Positions 1 through 9,465 of a DNA stretch of 64,000 bases are shown here, piece by piece. The notes beneath the pieces are model-generated. The model was not told the origin of the DNA. It worked only from the letters and a program-made list of their open reading frames with translations, and ran no database searches. How positions within the stretch are numbered: position 1 is the stretch's first letter; each line of letters starts with the position of its first letter. The stretch is from Leptolyngbyaceae cyanobacterium T60_A2020_046 (GTDB lineage: Bacteria; Cyanobacteriota; Cyanobacteriia; Phormidesmidales; Phormidesmidaceae), in contig JACYME010000214.1 of the NCBI GenBank assembly GCA_015272155.1, forward strand, positions 1-64,000. Direction: 5' to 3'. Both the position numbers and the translations under genes were made by a program.

Positions 1-61
1 CTGAATGCCCTTGCTCTACTCGGGCGACTACTCGCTCACGCAGATCTAAGCTGTAGGCCAT
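1..61 (-). CDS. IS630-family transposase, N-terminal fragment cut by the window edge
   Basis: Twenty codons are visible from an ATG at 61-59, beginning MAYSLDLRERVVARVEQG. This is the characteristic opening of IS630-type transposases, where the segment YSLDLRxRVV begins an N-terminal helix-turn-helix that binds the element ends. The DDE catalytic part would lie left of the window. The family call rests on these 20 residues only. Whether the transposase is intact cannot be told. Confidence 0.65.
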   Translation of the reverse strand, partial: MAYSLDLRERVVARVEQGHS

Positions 62-91
62 TGTTTCTCATTCTTATCTAGAACTACTATA
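1..91 (-). mobile_element. End of an IS630-family insertion sequence (partial)
   Basis: The minus strand shows the start of an IS630-type transposase at 61-1, preceded by about 30 bp of short AT-rich DNA that abuts a broken host gene at about 90. Members of the IS630/Tc1-mariner superfamily insert at TA dinucleotides, and TA steps lie exactly at the junction (88-91). The host reading frame runs normally down to about 92 and then stops within the presumed element end. Only one end is inside the window, so neither the other inverted repeat nor the target duplication can be seen. Confidence 0.7.
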
Positions 92-1673
92 GCGATCTTG
101 CCCCCGAATCGCTTCGAGCAATGCCTCAAACTGCTGATCTGAGGAAAAGAGCGCCTCCGCCGATCGCGCGATTGCCTTCACCTCACTCAACGCTGCCTGC
201 TGAGACTGCACCACGGCAGTAATGCCCAAGCCAATGGCCCCAGCGCTCACGATCGCCATGCCCGCCAAGAGAAATCCGCGAATTTCGAGGTTGCGCCGTT
301 GTTCTTCATTGCGGCGCTATTCCAGCGCAAGCTGCACCTCGACGGCATGGAGCCGCTGAACCTCCATCTGGGCAACAACGGCCTGGCGATCGGCCTCCTG
401 GCTGGCGGCCAAAAAGCGATGCCACATCGCTTAGCCGTTGCTGCTGTGCCCACACCAAGGCGGCTTCTAGCTCTGTCCCCCACAGCAGACACGATCGCTC
501 AGTGTAATTGGAAGCCACCCAGGTGTTGAGGGCTGCGGCATGGGGGCGAATTGCGTCGAGTTGGGCACGGATCCAAACTGTGTCAAAAACGGTTTGATAA
601 ATCAAATTTTTGATGCGCAGGTATCCCGACCGTTTTTCGACCAAGCCGACTAAGAGCAGCTCTGTTTGAGCGCTAGATTCGGCGATCGCGATCGGTTCGC
701 CAACCCCAATTTCAGCCTGCAAAACCTCGTAATAGAGCCCCAAGATCTGGCCGAGGCGCTGGGGCTGAAACCACAGGCGATCGCGAATCGTTTTCAGGTG
801 TTCGGGCTCGTCTTGTAGTTCCCAATGATCCACAAGGTGGGTTTTGACCAAGCGATCGATCCAAGCGTCGGGGGTGTCTTGTCTCGCATGGTCACGGGCT
901 GTTACTGCAATCTGACACAGCTTTTGAGTCAAAAAAGGCTGGCCCCCCGTCCAATGCAAAATGCGCCGCAGCACGCGCTCGGGCTGGTCAACTTGGCCCT
1001 CCAACCCCATCAGCAGCGGGGCGGCTTCGGCTTCGGTAAAGCCCGTCAGCGCGATCGCGCGGCCAATGTTGAAGGGGGTGCGATTCTTTTCGGTAATCAG
1101 GGCGCTGGGGGTTGTGACGCCAAAGAGGGCAAAGGTGAGGCGATCGTAGGCGGCATTGTCGGCCCGGCGATTGAAGCAGGTGCGAATCAGGGCAAAAAAA
1201 TCATCCGTCGGAAATTGCAGCCCCAAAATCGAGTCAATCTCATCAATGAAAATCACAATCGGGGCTTGAATTTCGACCAGCAGCACGGTGTCAATCCACT
1301 CCGCCAACCGCACCACGGGGGGCAAGTGGCTCTGGCTGTGCCACCACTGGCCAATGGGCACCGTGAGGCCAAACCATTTCGTCAAATAGCCCGTGATCGC
1401 AGCATACCACTGCTCCGCCGTCACCTGTTGGCTACCAATGCCCGTCAGGTCAATGGCTTGGCTGCGCACCCCCACCGCTTGCAGCCGCGCCATCGTCCGC
1501 ACCCGCAGGCTCGACTTGCCCATCTGGCGCGCGTTGAAGACATAGCAAAACTCACCTGCTAACAGCGCCGTGAATAGATCTTCGTCGGCCTGGCGCTGCA
1601 CATAGGTCACCGCCGTGGGCGGCAGACTGCCCCCCACATGGTAGGGGGATGAGCCAGAGCGTGGGATGATCAC
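92..1673 (-). pseudogene. AAA-like (AAA_35) ATPase, probably once with C-terminal WD40 repeats; frameshifted and truncated by the IS
   Basis: The N-terminal half is a complete AAA-like NTPase: a Walker A-type segment [13 protein letters not shown], a Walker B-like [10 protein letters not shown] and the family segment [13 protein letters not shown]. The best start is a GTG at 1673-1671, which forms a GTGA overlap with the stop of the upstream gene and has GGAGGGG five bases upstream. An extra G near 425 shifts the frame: removing it restores [19 protein letters not shown], the usual linker after the ATPase domain. The restored frame then meets a TAG at about 314-316, continues through a membrane segment (LLAGMAIVSAGAIGLGITAV) and breaks at the IS junction after EALLEAIRG. 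In relatives, this point leads into WD40 repeats, so the repeats are inferred lost or displaced. An ATPase-only product could still be made. Confidence 0.75.
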
Positions 1674-3001
1674 GTCCCCTCCAGTGCCGTTGAAAAAAAG
1701 CGATGATACAGCTCGCACCGGGCGATTACGCGCTGCGCCTCAAAGCGTACCAGGCCCAATCCTTGGAGCCGAAAGGCTTCCCTGGGGGCCAGGCGTGCCC
1801 CCTCTGGGCGCGTCACCACCTGGGTCATGGCTTCCACCAAGGGCGGCTCAGCTTCGAGCAGGGCCAGTTGTCGCCGCAGGTGGCTGCTGTAGATGCTGGT
1901 ATAAGCGATCGCCGTTTCATCGAGGGTATCCATATCCAGCTCACGACTCAGGTGAAACAAACTGAGCTGAGTGAGATAAGGATGCCCACCCAAAAGCCCA
2001 TGCAGGCGATCGGCGTCAATGCCGGTTAAAGACAAGCCATAGCGGGCAGCTAGGTCTTGAATCTGGGCCGGGATAAACCCCGGCAGCTCAATCGAAAGCC
2101 CCACATTAAAAGGCGACTGGTGCAGGCTCAGCGGCAGCCACACCTCCATCGAATGCGCAATCACCAGGCGCAGGCGCTGCCAAATCTCTTGGTTGGCTCC
2201 GTAGCGCCCTTGCTCGTACCAGGCCCGCAGCAGGCCAAAAAAATCTGTCGCCAGAGCTGGATGGGAAAACAGCTCATCCAACCCATCGATGACCAGCAGT
2301 AAGGGGCGATCGCAGCGCAGCAAAATATAGGACTCAAAATAATCGGTGCAGCTATAGCCACTGCCAAACAGACTGTCCCAGCGGGTTTCTAGCTCGTTGG
2401 GCAAGTTCAGGGCGCGCGTCACCACCGCACAAAACCACTTCAAAAATGGGTCAGGGCCGGTCAAACACTCACGATCGATCAGTTGGAGATTAGCCACCGC
2501 CGTGTGAAATCTTTGCTCTTGCCCATGCCCCAACATCACTGTAATCAGGGAAGTCTTACCAAACTGGCGAGGAGCCTTGACCCGCACCAGCGAACCGGGG
2601 CTGAGAATTTCCTGGGTGCAGAACTGCTCCACGGGCGGACGGTAAACATAAAAGGGCGAGCCCAGGAACAGCGGCCCCTTGAGGGGGTTGTTTTGAGGGA
2701 TGACCTGAGCAGCGCGCAGACTCCCCTCGGGCAACACGTAATCCGTTGGCTCCAGCGCCAGGTCAAAGGCTTTGAAGTAGGTGTCTAGGGTCATGAAATC
2801 TACGGGCTTTTGCCGCCGCCGCACCTTCGTCAGCGTATTGGGGCTGAGGCCAGTCATTTGGCTTAGTTGCTCCAGGGTGTAGGTGCCGCCTGCATTATGC
2901 TGCATGGCCGCAAGCTGCTCCGCCGACTGTAGCCGCTGCCATCCTTGGAAACTCAAGATCGCGCCACGTCGCCGCCGATCTGAGGAAGCTTTGTCAGTCA
3001 T
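1670..3001 (-). CDS. AAA-like (AAA_35) ATPase with N-terminal helix-turn-helix
   Basis: This 443-residue protein starts with a helix-turn-helix-like region (about 20-80; [19 protein letters not shown]), followed by an AAA-like NTPase domain. The Walker A-type segment is [13 protein letters not shown] and the Walker B-type segment is [12 protein letters not shown]. Such proteins are common in filamentous cyanobacteria, often next to WD40 or TIR-type partners, but their substrates are not known. The stop overlaps the GTG start of the next AAA-like gene by 4 bp, so the two were probably translated together. The pairing suggests a two-subunit NTPase or a regulator-effector unit; this is inference. 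The partner is now broken. Confidence 0.85.
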   Translation of the reverse strand: MTDKASSDRRRRGAILSFQGWQRLQSAEQLAAMQHNAGGTYTLEQLSQMTGLSPNTLTKVRRRQKPVDFMTLDTYFKAFDLALEPTDYVLPEGSLRAAQVIPQNNPLKGPLFLGSPFYVYRPPVEQFCTQEILSPGSLVRVKAPRQFGKTSLITVMLGHGQEQRFHTAVANLQLIDRECLTGPDPFLKWFCAVVTRALNLPNELETRWDSLFGSGYSCTDYFESYILLRCDRPLLLVIDGLDELFSHPALATDFFGLLRAWYEQGRYGANQEIWQRLRLVIAHSMEVWLPLSLHQSPFNVGLSIELPGFIPAQIQDLAARYGLSLTGIDADRLHGLLGGHPYLTQLSLFHLSRELDMDTLDETAIAYTSIYSSHLRRQLALLEAEPPLVEAMTQVVTRPEGARLAPREAFRLQGLGLVRFEAQRVIARCELYHRFFSTALEGT

Positions 3002-4292
3002 TACTATCGAAACGGAAAAAAGTTACCGGGAATTCACACACAGGCTGATCGGAGAAACGGGAGATTTAGGATTGGAACATAGGGGGCGTCGGGCCTGATT
3101 CAGGGCGAGGACAGAGGGGATACCCTGCAACCCACACCGGGCAAAGGCCTACGCGATCGCGCCCCTGGGAGATTAACAATTCTCCAGTCATGGGCGTTAA
3201 AGTAAAAGCCCTGCCTTAATGAATGTCCTCCTTTCGGCGATAAAATGCTCGACAGCCTTGGGTTTGTCCAGCAAAGAGCACTCACCTAAATTTGAGAGAA
3301 GCCGTTAGATAGATTAGCGCCTCCTTCCCCATCACGCATAAAGATGTGGAGGCCAGCCTAAGTTGCGAGATTAAGTTGTGATCTTGAGTAGACGAATCTG
3401 GAAGACCGGGTTTACCCTGAAAGAATGTAAACCGTTTCGTTTCATAATGCTTAAAGTTGCTGTGATGATAACACCGACTTAGATGCACGTTGCAAAGTTT
3501 GCACGCTTACTGGATCCGAATCGCGATCGCATCTGTAATTTCCCGGATGTTTCCCCAAGGACGAATGCTCCCGTATTTCCCCCTTTGATGCAGCCCTGAT
3601 GACGCTTCAACGCTCGACAGGATTGAGTCACTTGTTCACAGCGTTTTTGGCGACGCCTAGAAAACAAAGTCTTCTCCACGACCCCGAACTTAGCGGAGAG
3701 GCAATATTTTCTTCATGAAACCAACGCCAACCTGAAGCCCTTGTCGTCCAAGAAAACTCCCGAATAAATTTAATGTGTGTCAAGGAATGATTCCCTGAGT
3801 CTTAGTTAATGAAAGCTCTTGCCGGACTGTTCATCATTGATGTCATTGTCAGCGTCCATTCTGTAGTAGAAGGTGCTGGCCTTTCGTCATGATTCCTCAA
3901 AGATTTGGCTGTCATCCGTCCAAAGTAAAGGGGTTTACTGAGAAACTCCACCATCCTTGGAAGTATCACGGTGACGATTTCAGGCAAATTCACTCTTTTT
4001 CTAGGGCCCTTGGATGCGGGATGGCCAATGGTCATCAGGGCAATTTTCTGCCCTTAGGAAATCCTTGAATAGCAGTAAGGCACGGTCAAGGTGTGAAATC
4101 CGAAATCAGCCTGTTTAAGCTTCTGACTCTCACAGCAATGTCAAAACACGGTGAAGCACGCAGTGTAGCCATTGCCTTTCTTTCGGCTAGCACACACACT
4201 GGGGAGAAGTCAGACATCAAAAGTCTATGACTTCTATCCCCACCTTTGTTTGAACTTTCTTAACCTTAGATCGCGCCTAGGCCGCTCTCCTT

Positions 4293-4328
4293 TCGTAGGG
4301 TGACCTCACCTCGTAGGGTGACCTCACC
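4293..4328. repeat. Perfect 18-bp tandem duplication
   Basis: The unit TCGTAGGGTGACCTCACC occurs at 4293-4310 and again at 4311-4328 with no mismatch. It lies about 200 bp upstream of the sensor kinase gene and could be a duplicated regulatory site or a slippage product. Confidence 0.95.
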
Positions 4329-4346
4329 GCTGCACGCCACTGAAGT

Positions 4347-4392
4347 GAAGCCAGGTTTCTGAAGACACAGAAGCCAGGTTTCTGAAGACACA
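4347..4392. repeat. Perfect 23-bp tandem duplication
   Basis: A 23-bp unit beginning GAAGCCAGGTTTCTG lies at 4347-4369 and repeats exactly at 4370-4392. It is only 18 bp from the 18-bp duplication, so two independent duplications are clustered in front of the kinase operon. Confidence 0.95.
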
Positions 4393-4526
4393 TGGGATAC
4401 TGAGATGTTCATGACAGACACAATTGACGATACCCCAAGAAGCCCCCCAGGGGAATGACATTTCTAAACCTACGATCGCCGATGATTTGCCTCCATTTCT
4501 TAAAGAAAGTTAATTTATAGGGTTTT

Positions 4527-7500
4527 ATGATGGGTCAGTGGTTTCAATGGGTTGACTGGGCGGGGAGATCTTATATCCCCCACGGGCACTGTTATTTGTG
4601 GCAAAAGCCATTGGTGGCGCTGCATCTCACGAGCGATCTGCTCATTGCGATCGCGTACTTTTCCATCCCCACCATGCTGATCTACTTTGTCCGCAAACGG
4701 CAGGACACCCCGTTTACCACGGTTTTCCTGATGTTTGGGGCATTTATTAGCGCCTGCGGACTGGGCCATCTCCTCGATATTTGGACCCTGTGGTTTCCCC
4801 ACTATTGGCTCTCTGGGGTGGAACGTGCACTTACCGCATTTATTTCTTGCTTAACGGCGCTCAAACTCGTGGAATGGATGCCTCAGTTTTTGGCCCTGCG
4901 ATCGCCCAAAGAACTGGAAGTTCTTAACCAGCAGTTGCAGAGCGAAATTGAAGGCCGCCAACGGGCGCAACAGGTGCTTCAAAACTTACTCGAAGGGACC
5001 GCTTCTGCCACAGGCGAAGCATTTTTTCCGGCCTTGGTCGAACACCTCGCCAAGAGCCTCAATGTGCGCCATGCCTTTGTCTCTGAAAGTTTTGGCGCAC
5101 CCGTCACCATTCGCTCCATCGCCGTGTGGAGTGATGGCGCGATCGCCGATGGCTTTGAAGTCTCGATCCCAAACAGCCCTTGTGTCACCGTCGTCGAAAC
5201 CTGTCAAGCCCAATATTTCCCCAGCCAAGTGCAGAGCCTCTTCCCGGAGGTTGACCTGCTCACCGCTGCGGAGGCCACCAGCTACCTGGGCGTTCCTATC
5301 CTCGATAGCCAAGGTCAGGCGCTGGGACTGCTCTGCATCGCCCACGATCGCCCCCTGCCCCACCCCGACGAAGCCCGGGCCGTGATGACCATCTTTGCCG
5401 CTAAGGCCGGGGCTGAGATCCAGCGCCAGCGCGCCGAGTCGGCCCTGCGCAAAGCCTATGCCGAAATGGAACAGCGCGTGGCTGATCGCACATCAGAGCT
5501 TCAGATCGCCAATCATCAACTGTTGCAAGTGGCCCAGCGCGAACAGGCCACCACGCGCGTGATTCAACGGATGCGCCAGAGCCTTGATCTCGAAACGATC
5601 TTTCGCGCCACCACCGAAGAACTGCGGCAGGCCATTCAGTGCGATCGCGTCATTACCTACCGCTTTAACCCCGACTGGAGCGGCAACATCATCGCCGAAT
5701 CCGTCAAAGGGGGGTGGAAATCCCTCCTGACCCCAGAACACGGGCAAGCCCCCTGGGAAGCCGACGCCCTCAGCGAAGACTACTGCACCGTTCGCGTCCT
5801 CTCCATTGACACCAGCAACCTAATTCAAGACACCTATCTGCAAGACACCCGTGGCAGCTATTGCCAAGACGTGGATTACATCACCGTCGAAGACATCTAC
5901 ACCCGCGACTTTAGCGCCTGCTACCTCGAACTCCTGGAAAGCATGGACGCCCGCGCCTACATCATTGTCCCGATCTATTCAGGTCGTCGGCTGTGGGGAC
6001 TCTTGGCCTGCTACCAAAACGATAGACCCAGGGACTGGCAAGATGGCGAAAGCCAAATGCTCGTGCGCGTGGGCGCACAGCTTGGGGTCGCGATTCAACA
6101 TGCCGAACTGTTTCAGCGCGTCCAACAACAGGCCCTTGAGCTGCGAGAGGCCAAGGACGCCGCCGATCGCGCCAACCGCGCCAAAAGCGAGTTTCTCGCC
6201 AGCATGAGCCACGAGCTGCGCACCCCGCTGAACGCCATTCTTGGCTTTACGCAAATCATGCACCAAGATTCGGCATTACCCGCCCGCCACCAGCGCTATG
6301 TCGAAATTGTCAACACCAGTGGCGAACACCTCCTCGGGTTAATCAACAACGTCCTCGATATGTCGAAAATTGAGGCGGGGCAACTCACCCTCCAGCCCGA
6401 GCCCTTTGAACTCACGCAACTGTTGCAAGAATTGCAGGATTTGATGGGGCTCAAGGCTCAGAAAAAGGGGCTGACCTTTACCGTCACCCAAGGCCCCAAC
6501 GTACCCACAGGAATTTGTGCTGATCAGGGCAAGCTGCGGCAGGTTTTGCTGAATCTGGTGGGCAATAGCCTGAAATTTACAGAGCGGGGCGGCATTTCGA
6601 TTACAGTGGCTCGGGCAGATGAAGATTGTGCCGAAGATTTAGAGGACACTGCTGCGATCGCCCTTCAATTTACCGTTGAAGATACCGGGGCTGGCATGGC
6701 TCTCGAAGAGCTTCAGGCCCTGTTCCAGCCCTTTCAACAAACCCAGTCGGGCCTCAAGTCTGGTCAAGGCACCGGGCTGGGTGTTCCCCTCAGCCAGCAG
6801 TACGTTCGCATGATGGGCGGTGATCTCACCGTGGACAGCCAGGTTGGGCATGGTACTCGGTTTACCTTCACTATCCAAGCAGAGCATACGCCGCGCTTTA
6901 CCCGGTCTTCTGCACAGCCCGCAGCCCTCGGAACCGTGGTTGGGTTAGCAGAGGATCAGCCCCCCTGTCGGATTTTGGTAGCCGAAGATAACCCCGTGAA
7001 TCAACTCCTGTTGCAAAACCTGCTGGAGCCCATTGGGCTCGAAATTCGCCAGGTGGATAACGGCGAAGATGCGATCGCCCAGTGGGAAAGCTGGCACCCC
7101 CATCTCATCTGGATGGATATGCGGATGCCGCGCCTCGATGGCTACGAAACCACCCGCCGCATCCGAGATGCCGAGCGCGATCGCAACCTCGCCCCCACGG
7201 TCATCATCGCCCTGACTGCCACCGCCTTTGCCGAAAGCAAGGCCGCCATTCTGTCCGCTGGCTGCAACGACATGATCTGCAAGCCTTTTAAAACCTCCGA
7301 GCTTTTCGACAAAATGGCGCTCTATCTGGATCTGCACTATCGCTACGAAACCAACACCAGCGATGTAGAGCCCGTGCTTCCTGGCGGTCAGATTTCCATC
7401 GAACGCCTCAGCAAGATGCCGCTCACGTGGCTCCAGGCCATGCAGCAAGCCGCCGCCCAGTGCAGCGATATCGAAATGCTCAGCCTCTTAGATAGGGTGC

Positions 7501-7649
7501 CTCCCGCCCAAGCCGCCCTTGCCGAAGGGTTAAGGGAACTGGTCAATGTGTACCAGTTTGAGAAGATTCTAGACCTCCTTGAATCGGCGATCGCCGCTGC
7601 CCCGCCCCAATCTGCCGCCAGCGTCCCCACAGGAGCCAACCATGAATGA
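4527..7649 (+). CDS. Ethylene-receptor-like hybrid sensor histidine kinase with cyanobacteriochrome-type GAF
   Basis: This 1040-residue protein begins with a membrane domain (about 30-125) like that of plant ETR1 and Synechocystis Slr1212. Residues D37, Y44, I47, P48, C77 and H81 match ETR1 D25, Y32, I35, P36, C65 and H69 at a constant offset of 12; these are the residues needed for copper and ethylene binding. A GAF domain follows (about 145-300), then a phytochrome-like GAF (about 340-530) with C465 at the usual bilin position in the context DFSACYLELL, where the next residue is Tyr rather than the common His. C420 and C446 are possible second cysteines. The kinase part has H562 (SMSHELRTP), an N box, G boxes (DTGAGM, GTGLG) and a C-terminal receiver with D864. 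ATG 4530 is an alternative start. It likely phosphorylates its own receiver or those of the next two genes. Ligand and light response are inferred. Confidence 0.93.
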   Translation: MMGQWFQWVDWAGRSYIPHGHCYLWQKPLVALHLTSDLLIAIAYFSIPTMLIYFVRKRQDTPFTTVFLMFGAFISACGLGHLLDIWTLWFPHYWLSGVERALTAFISCLTALKLVEWMPQFLALRSPKELEVLNQQLQSEIEGRQRAQQVLQNLLEGTASATGEAFFPALVEHLAKSLNVRHAFVSESFGAPVTIRSIAVWSDGAIADGFEVSIPNSPCVTVVETCQAQYFPSQVQSLFPEVDLLTAAEATSYLGVPILDSQGQALGLLCIAHDRPLPHPDEARAVMTIFAAKAGAEIQRQRAESALRKAYAEMEQRVADRTSELQIANHQLLQVAQREQATTRVIQRMRQSLDLETIFRATTEELRQAIQCDRVITYRFNPDWSGNIIAESVKGGWKSLLTPEHGQAPWEADALSEDYCTVRVLSIDTSNLIQDTYLQDTRGSYCQDVDYITVEDIYTRDFSACYLELLESMDARAYIIVPIYSGRRLWGLLACYQNDRPRDWQDGESQMLVRVGAQLGVAIQHAELFQRVQQQALELREAKDAADRANRAKSEFLASMSHELRTPLNAILGFTQIMHQDSALPARHQRYVEIVNTSGEHLLGLINNVLDMSKIEAGQLTLQPEPFELTQLLQELQDLMGLKAQKKGLTFTVTQGPNVPTGICADQGKLRQVLLNLVGNSLKFTERGGISITVARADEDCAEDLEDTAAIALQFTVEDTGAGMALEELQALFQPFQQTQSGLKSGQGTGLGVPLSQQYVRMMGGDLTVDSQVGHGTRFTFTIQAEHTPRFTRSSAQPAALGTVVGLAEDQPPCRILVAEDNPVNQLLLQNLLEPIGLEIRQVDNGEDAIAQWESWHPHLIWMDMRMPRLDGYETTRRIRDAERDRNLAPTVIIALTATAFAESKAAILSAGCNDMICKPFKTSELFDKMALYLDLHYRYETNTSDVEPVLPGGQISIERLSKMPLTWLQAMQQAAAQCSDIEMLSLLDRVPPAQAALAEGLRELVNVYQFEKILDLLESAIAAAPPQSAASVPTGANHE

Positions 7650-9465
7650 GGGGTTAAAAGTGGAGCTTCGGGATTACTTGGGGGCTCCTCATCAAGCCGA
7701 TATTCTCATCGTTGATGACACCATCGAAAACCTCTGGCTCTTGACCAATATTCTGGAAGAACAGGGGTATGAGGTACGCAAGGCCATCAGCGGCAGCTCA
7801 GCGTTGATGGCGGTTCAGGCTGCGATTCCGGATTTGATTTTGCTCGACATTTGTATGCCAGACATGGATGGTTATACCCTCTGTCAGCAGATCAAGTCGA
7901 TTCCCGAATCCGCTGATGTCCCGGTTATTTTTCTCAGCGCGCTGCACGAGGCACTTGATAAGGTTAAAGCCTTTAGCATCGGGGGCGCAGATTACATTAC
8001 CAAACCCTTTCAAGCGGCAGAGGTGTTGGTGCGCACCCGCAATCAACTGATGATACGCCAGGCCATGAAGGCAGTACAGCATATGAATCTCAGGCTTGAA
8101 AGCCAGATTCAAGAACGCACCCGTGCCCTAGAGATTGCCAATCAACGGCTGATGGAAATTGCCTACTATGACAACCTCACGGGACTGCCGAATCGGGCCC
8201 TGTTTACCGAGTGTCTGGCGCGATCGCTCGAAGCCGTTCAAGCTGACCCAGACTATCGATTTGCGGTGCTTTTTGTAGACTGCGACCGCTTCAAATTGAT
8301 CAATGATTCCTTTGGTCACTTAGTCGGTGATGAGGTCTTAGCCAAAATTGCCCAGCGGCTCGCCACCGTCCTCAACTCCGATGATGTATTGGCTCGATTT
8401 GGCGGGGATGAGTTCGTCATTCTCCTGCGCCAAGTTGACAATACCAAAGCTGCGATCGCGGTGGCCGATCGCCTTATTGAGGCCATGAAGCCCAGCATTC
8501 CTTTGCCCCATTTGGAAGTCTTTATCACAACCAGCATTGGCATTGTCATCAGCAATCCGATTGAGCATCAAAAGTCAGAACATATCCTGCGCGATGCCGA
8601 TATTGCCATGTATTCTGCCAAAGCCAACGGCAAGGATCGTTACTGCGTCTTTACCCCCATGATGCAGCGAGCCAGCCTCGAACGTTTCCAGGTTGAAACT
8701 GACCTCCACCGCGCCCTAGATCACGGTGAGTTTGTGCCCTTTTATCAACCCATTGTGAATCTCAAAACCAGTGCGGTAGTGGGCCTAGAAGTCTTGATTC
8801 GGTGGCAACATCCTGAGCAGGGCTTGATCTTGCCCCATGCGTTTATCTCCGTTGCTGAAGAAACGGGGCTCATCATTCCCATCGGCAAAGCGTTGTTAGA
8901 TCAAGCGTGTCGGCACTTTGCTGAGTGGCGATCGCACCAGGTGGTTGATGACCAATTCTTCATTAGCTTTAATCTCTCGGCCTGCCAAATTGCCCAAGCC
9001 AGCCTCCCACAGTGCTTGCAACATACGCTGGCACAGCATCAGCTCAGCCCCCACCATCTTCGTTTGGAAATTACTGAAACGACGCTGCTCAATAATTCCC
9101 TCGCGATCGCGGTCATCACCCAGCTTGCCCAGCAGGGAATGCATCTTTGTATTGACGACTTTGGCATCGGTTATTCATCCTTGAGTTATCTTCACCAGTT
9201 TCCGGTAAAAACGGTGAAAATCGATCGATCTTTCATCCAGCTAATCGCCTCCGAGCCCCATAAGCTTCAAATTGTCAAAGCAATTCTCGGTATTGTTGAT
9301 GCGCTCAATATGACCGCAGTCGCCGAAGGAATTGAGACCCGCGAACAGCTCATGAGCCTAGAAAAAATGAACTGTGAACTTGGTCAGGGGTATCTATTTT
9401 CTAAGCCCGTTTCTGCTGATATAACAACTCATCTTTTAAAGACTCAAATCCAATGCTTGCAGTAA
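7642..9465 (+). CDS. Response regulator with GGDEF and EAL domains (cyclic di-GMP turnover)
   Basis: The chosen ATG at 7642 overlaps the upstream stop by 8 bp and has AGGAG six bases before it. The 607-residue protein has a receiver (about 18-135, phosphoacceptor D69 in LILLDICMPDMDGY), a short coiled linker, a GGDEF domain with the intact motif ARFGGDEF, and an EAL domain. In the EAL domain the signature reads EVLIRW. NLSACQI, EITETTLL, IDDFGIGYSS, KIDRSFI, AEGIET and QGYLFSKP are all present, so phosphodiesterase activity is plausible. It could make or degrade cyclic di-GMP, with direction set by phosphorylation. The coupled position makes it the likely output of the upstream kinase. Confidence 0.95.
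   Translation: MNEGLKVELRDYLGAPHQADILIVDDTIENLWLLTNILEEQGYEVRKAISGSSALMAVQAAIPDLILLDICMPDMDGYTLCQQIKSIPESADVPVIFLSALHEALDKVKAFSIGGADYITKPFQAAEVLVRTRNQLMIRQAMKAVQHMNLRLESQIQERTRALEIANQRLMEIAYYDNLTGLPNRALFTECLARSLEAVQADPDYRFAVLFVDCDRFKLINDSFGHLVGDEVLAKIAQRLATVLNSDDVLARFGGDEFVILLRQVDNTKAAIAVADRLIEAMKPSIPLPHLEVFITTSIGIVISNPIEHQKSEHILRDADIAMYSAKANGKDRYCVFTPMMQRASLERFQVETDLHRALDHGEFVPFYQPIVNLKTSAVVGLEVLIRWQHPEQGLILPHAFISVAEETGLIIPIGKALLDQACRHFAEWRSHQVVDDQFFISFNLSACQIAQASLPQCLQHTLAQHQLSPHHLRLEITETTLLNNSLAIAVITQLAQQGMHLCIDDFGIGYSSLSYLHQFPVKTVKIDRSFIQLIASEPHKLQIVKAILGIVDALNMTAVAEGIETREQLMSLEKMNCELGQGYLFSKPVSADITTHLLKTQIQCLQ

Larger units (their letters stand above)
3002..4526. other. 1.5-kb spacer without a convincing gene
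   Basis: Open frames here are short, lack ribosome-binding sites and have no recognisable protein character. No tRNA-like cloverleaf was found. The spacer separates the divergent ATPase gene (minus) and the sensor kinase operon (plus). Its right part has two perfect tandem duplications (4293-4328, 4347-4392). It may contain the operon promoter, a small RNA or remnants of lost genes, but none can be named. Confidence 0.5.

Noticed and set aside
825-1562. Long plus-strand open frame opposite the AAA-like pseudogene
   Set aside because: It mirrors the real minus-strand coding sequence and has no family signature or ribosome-binding site.
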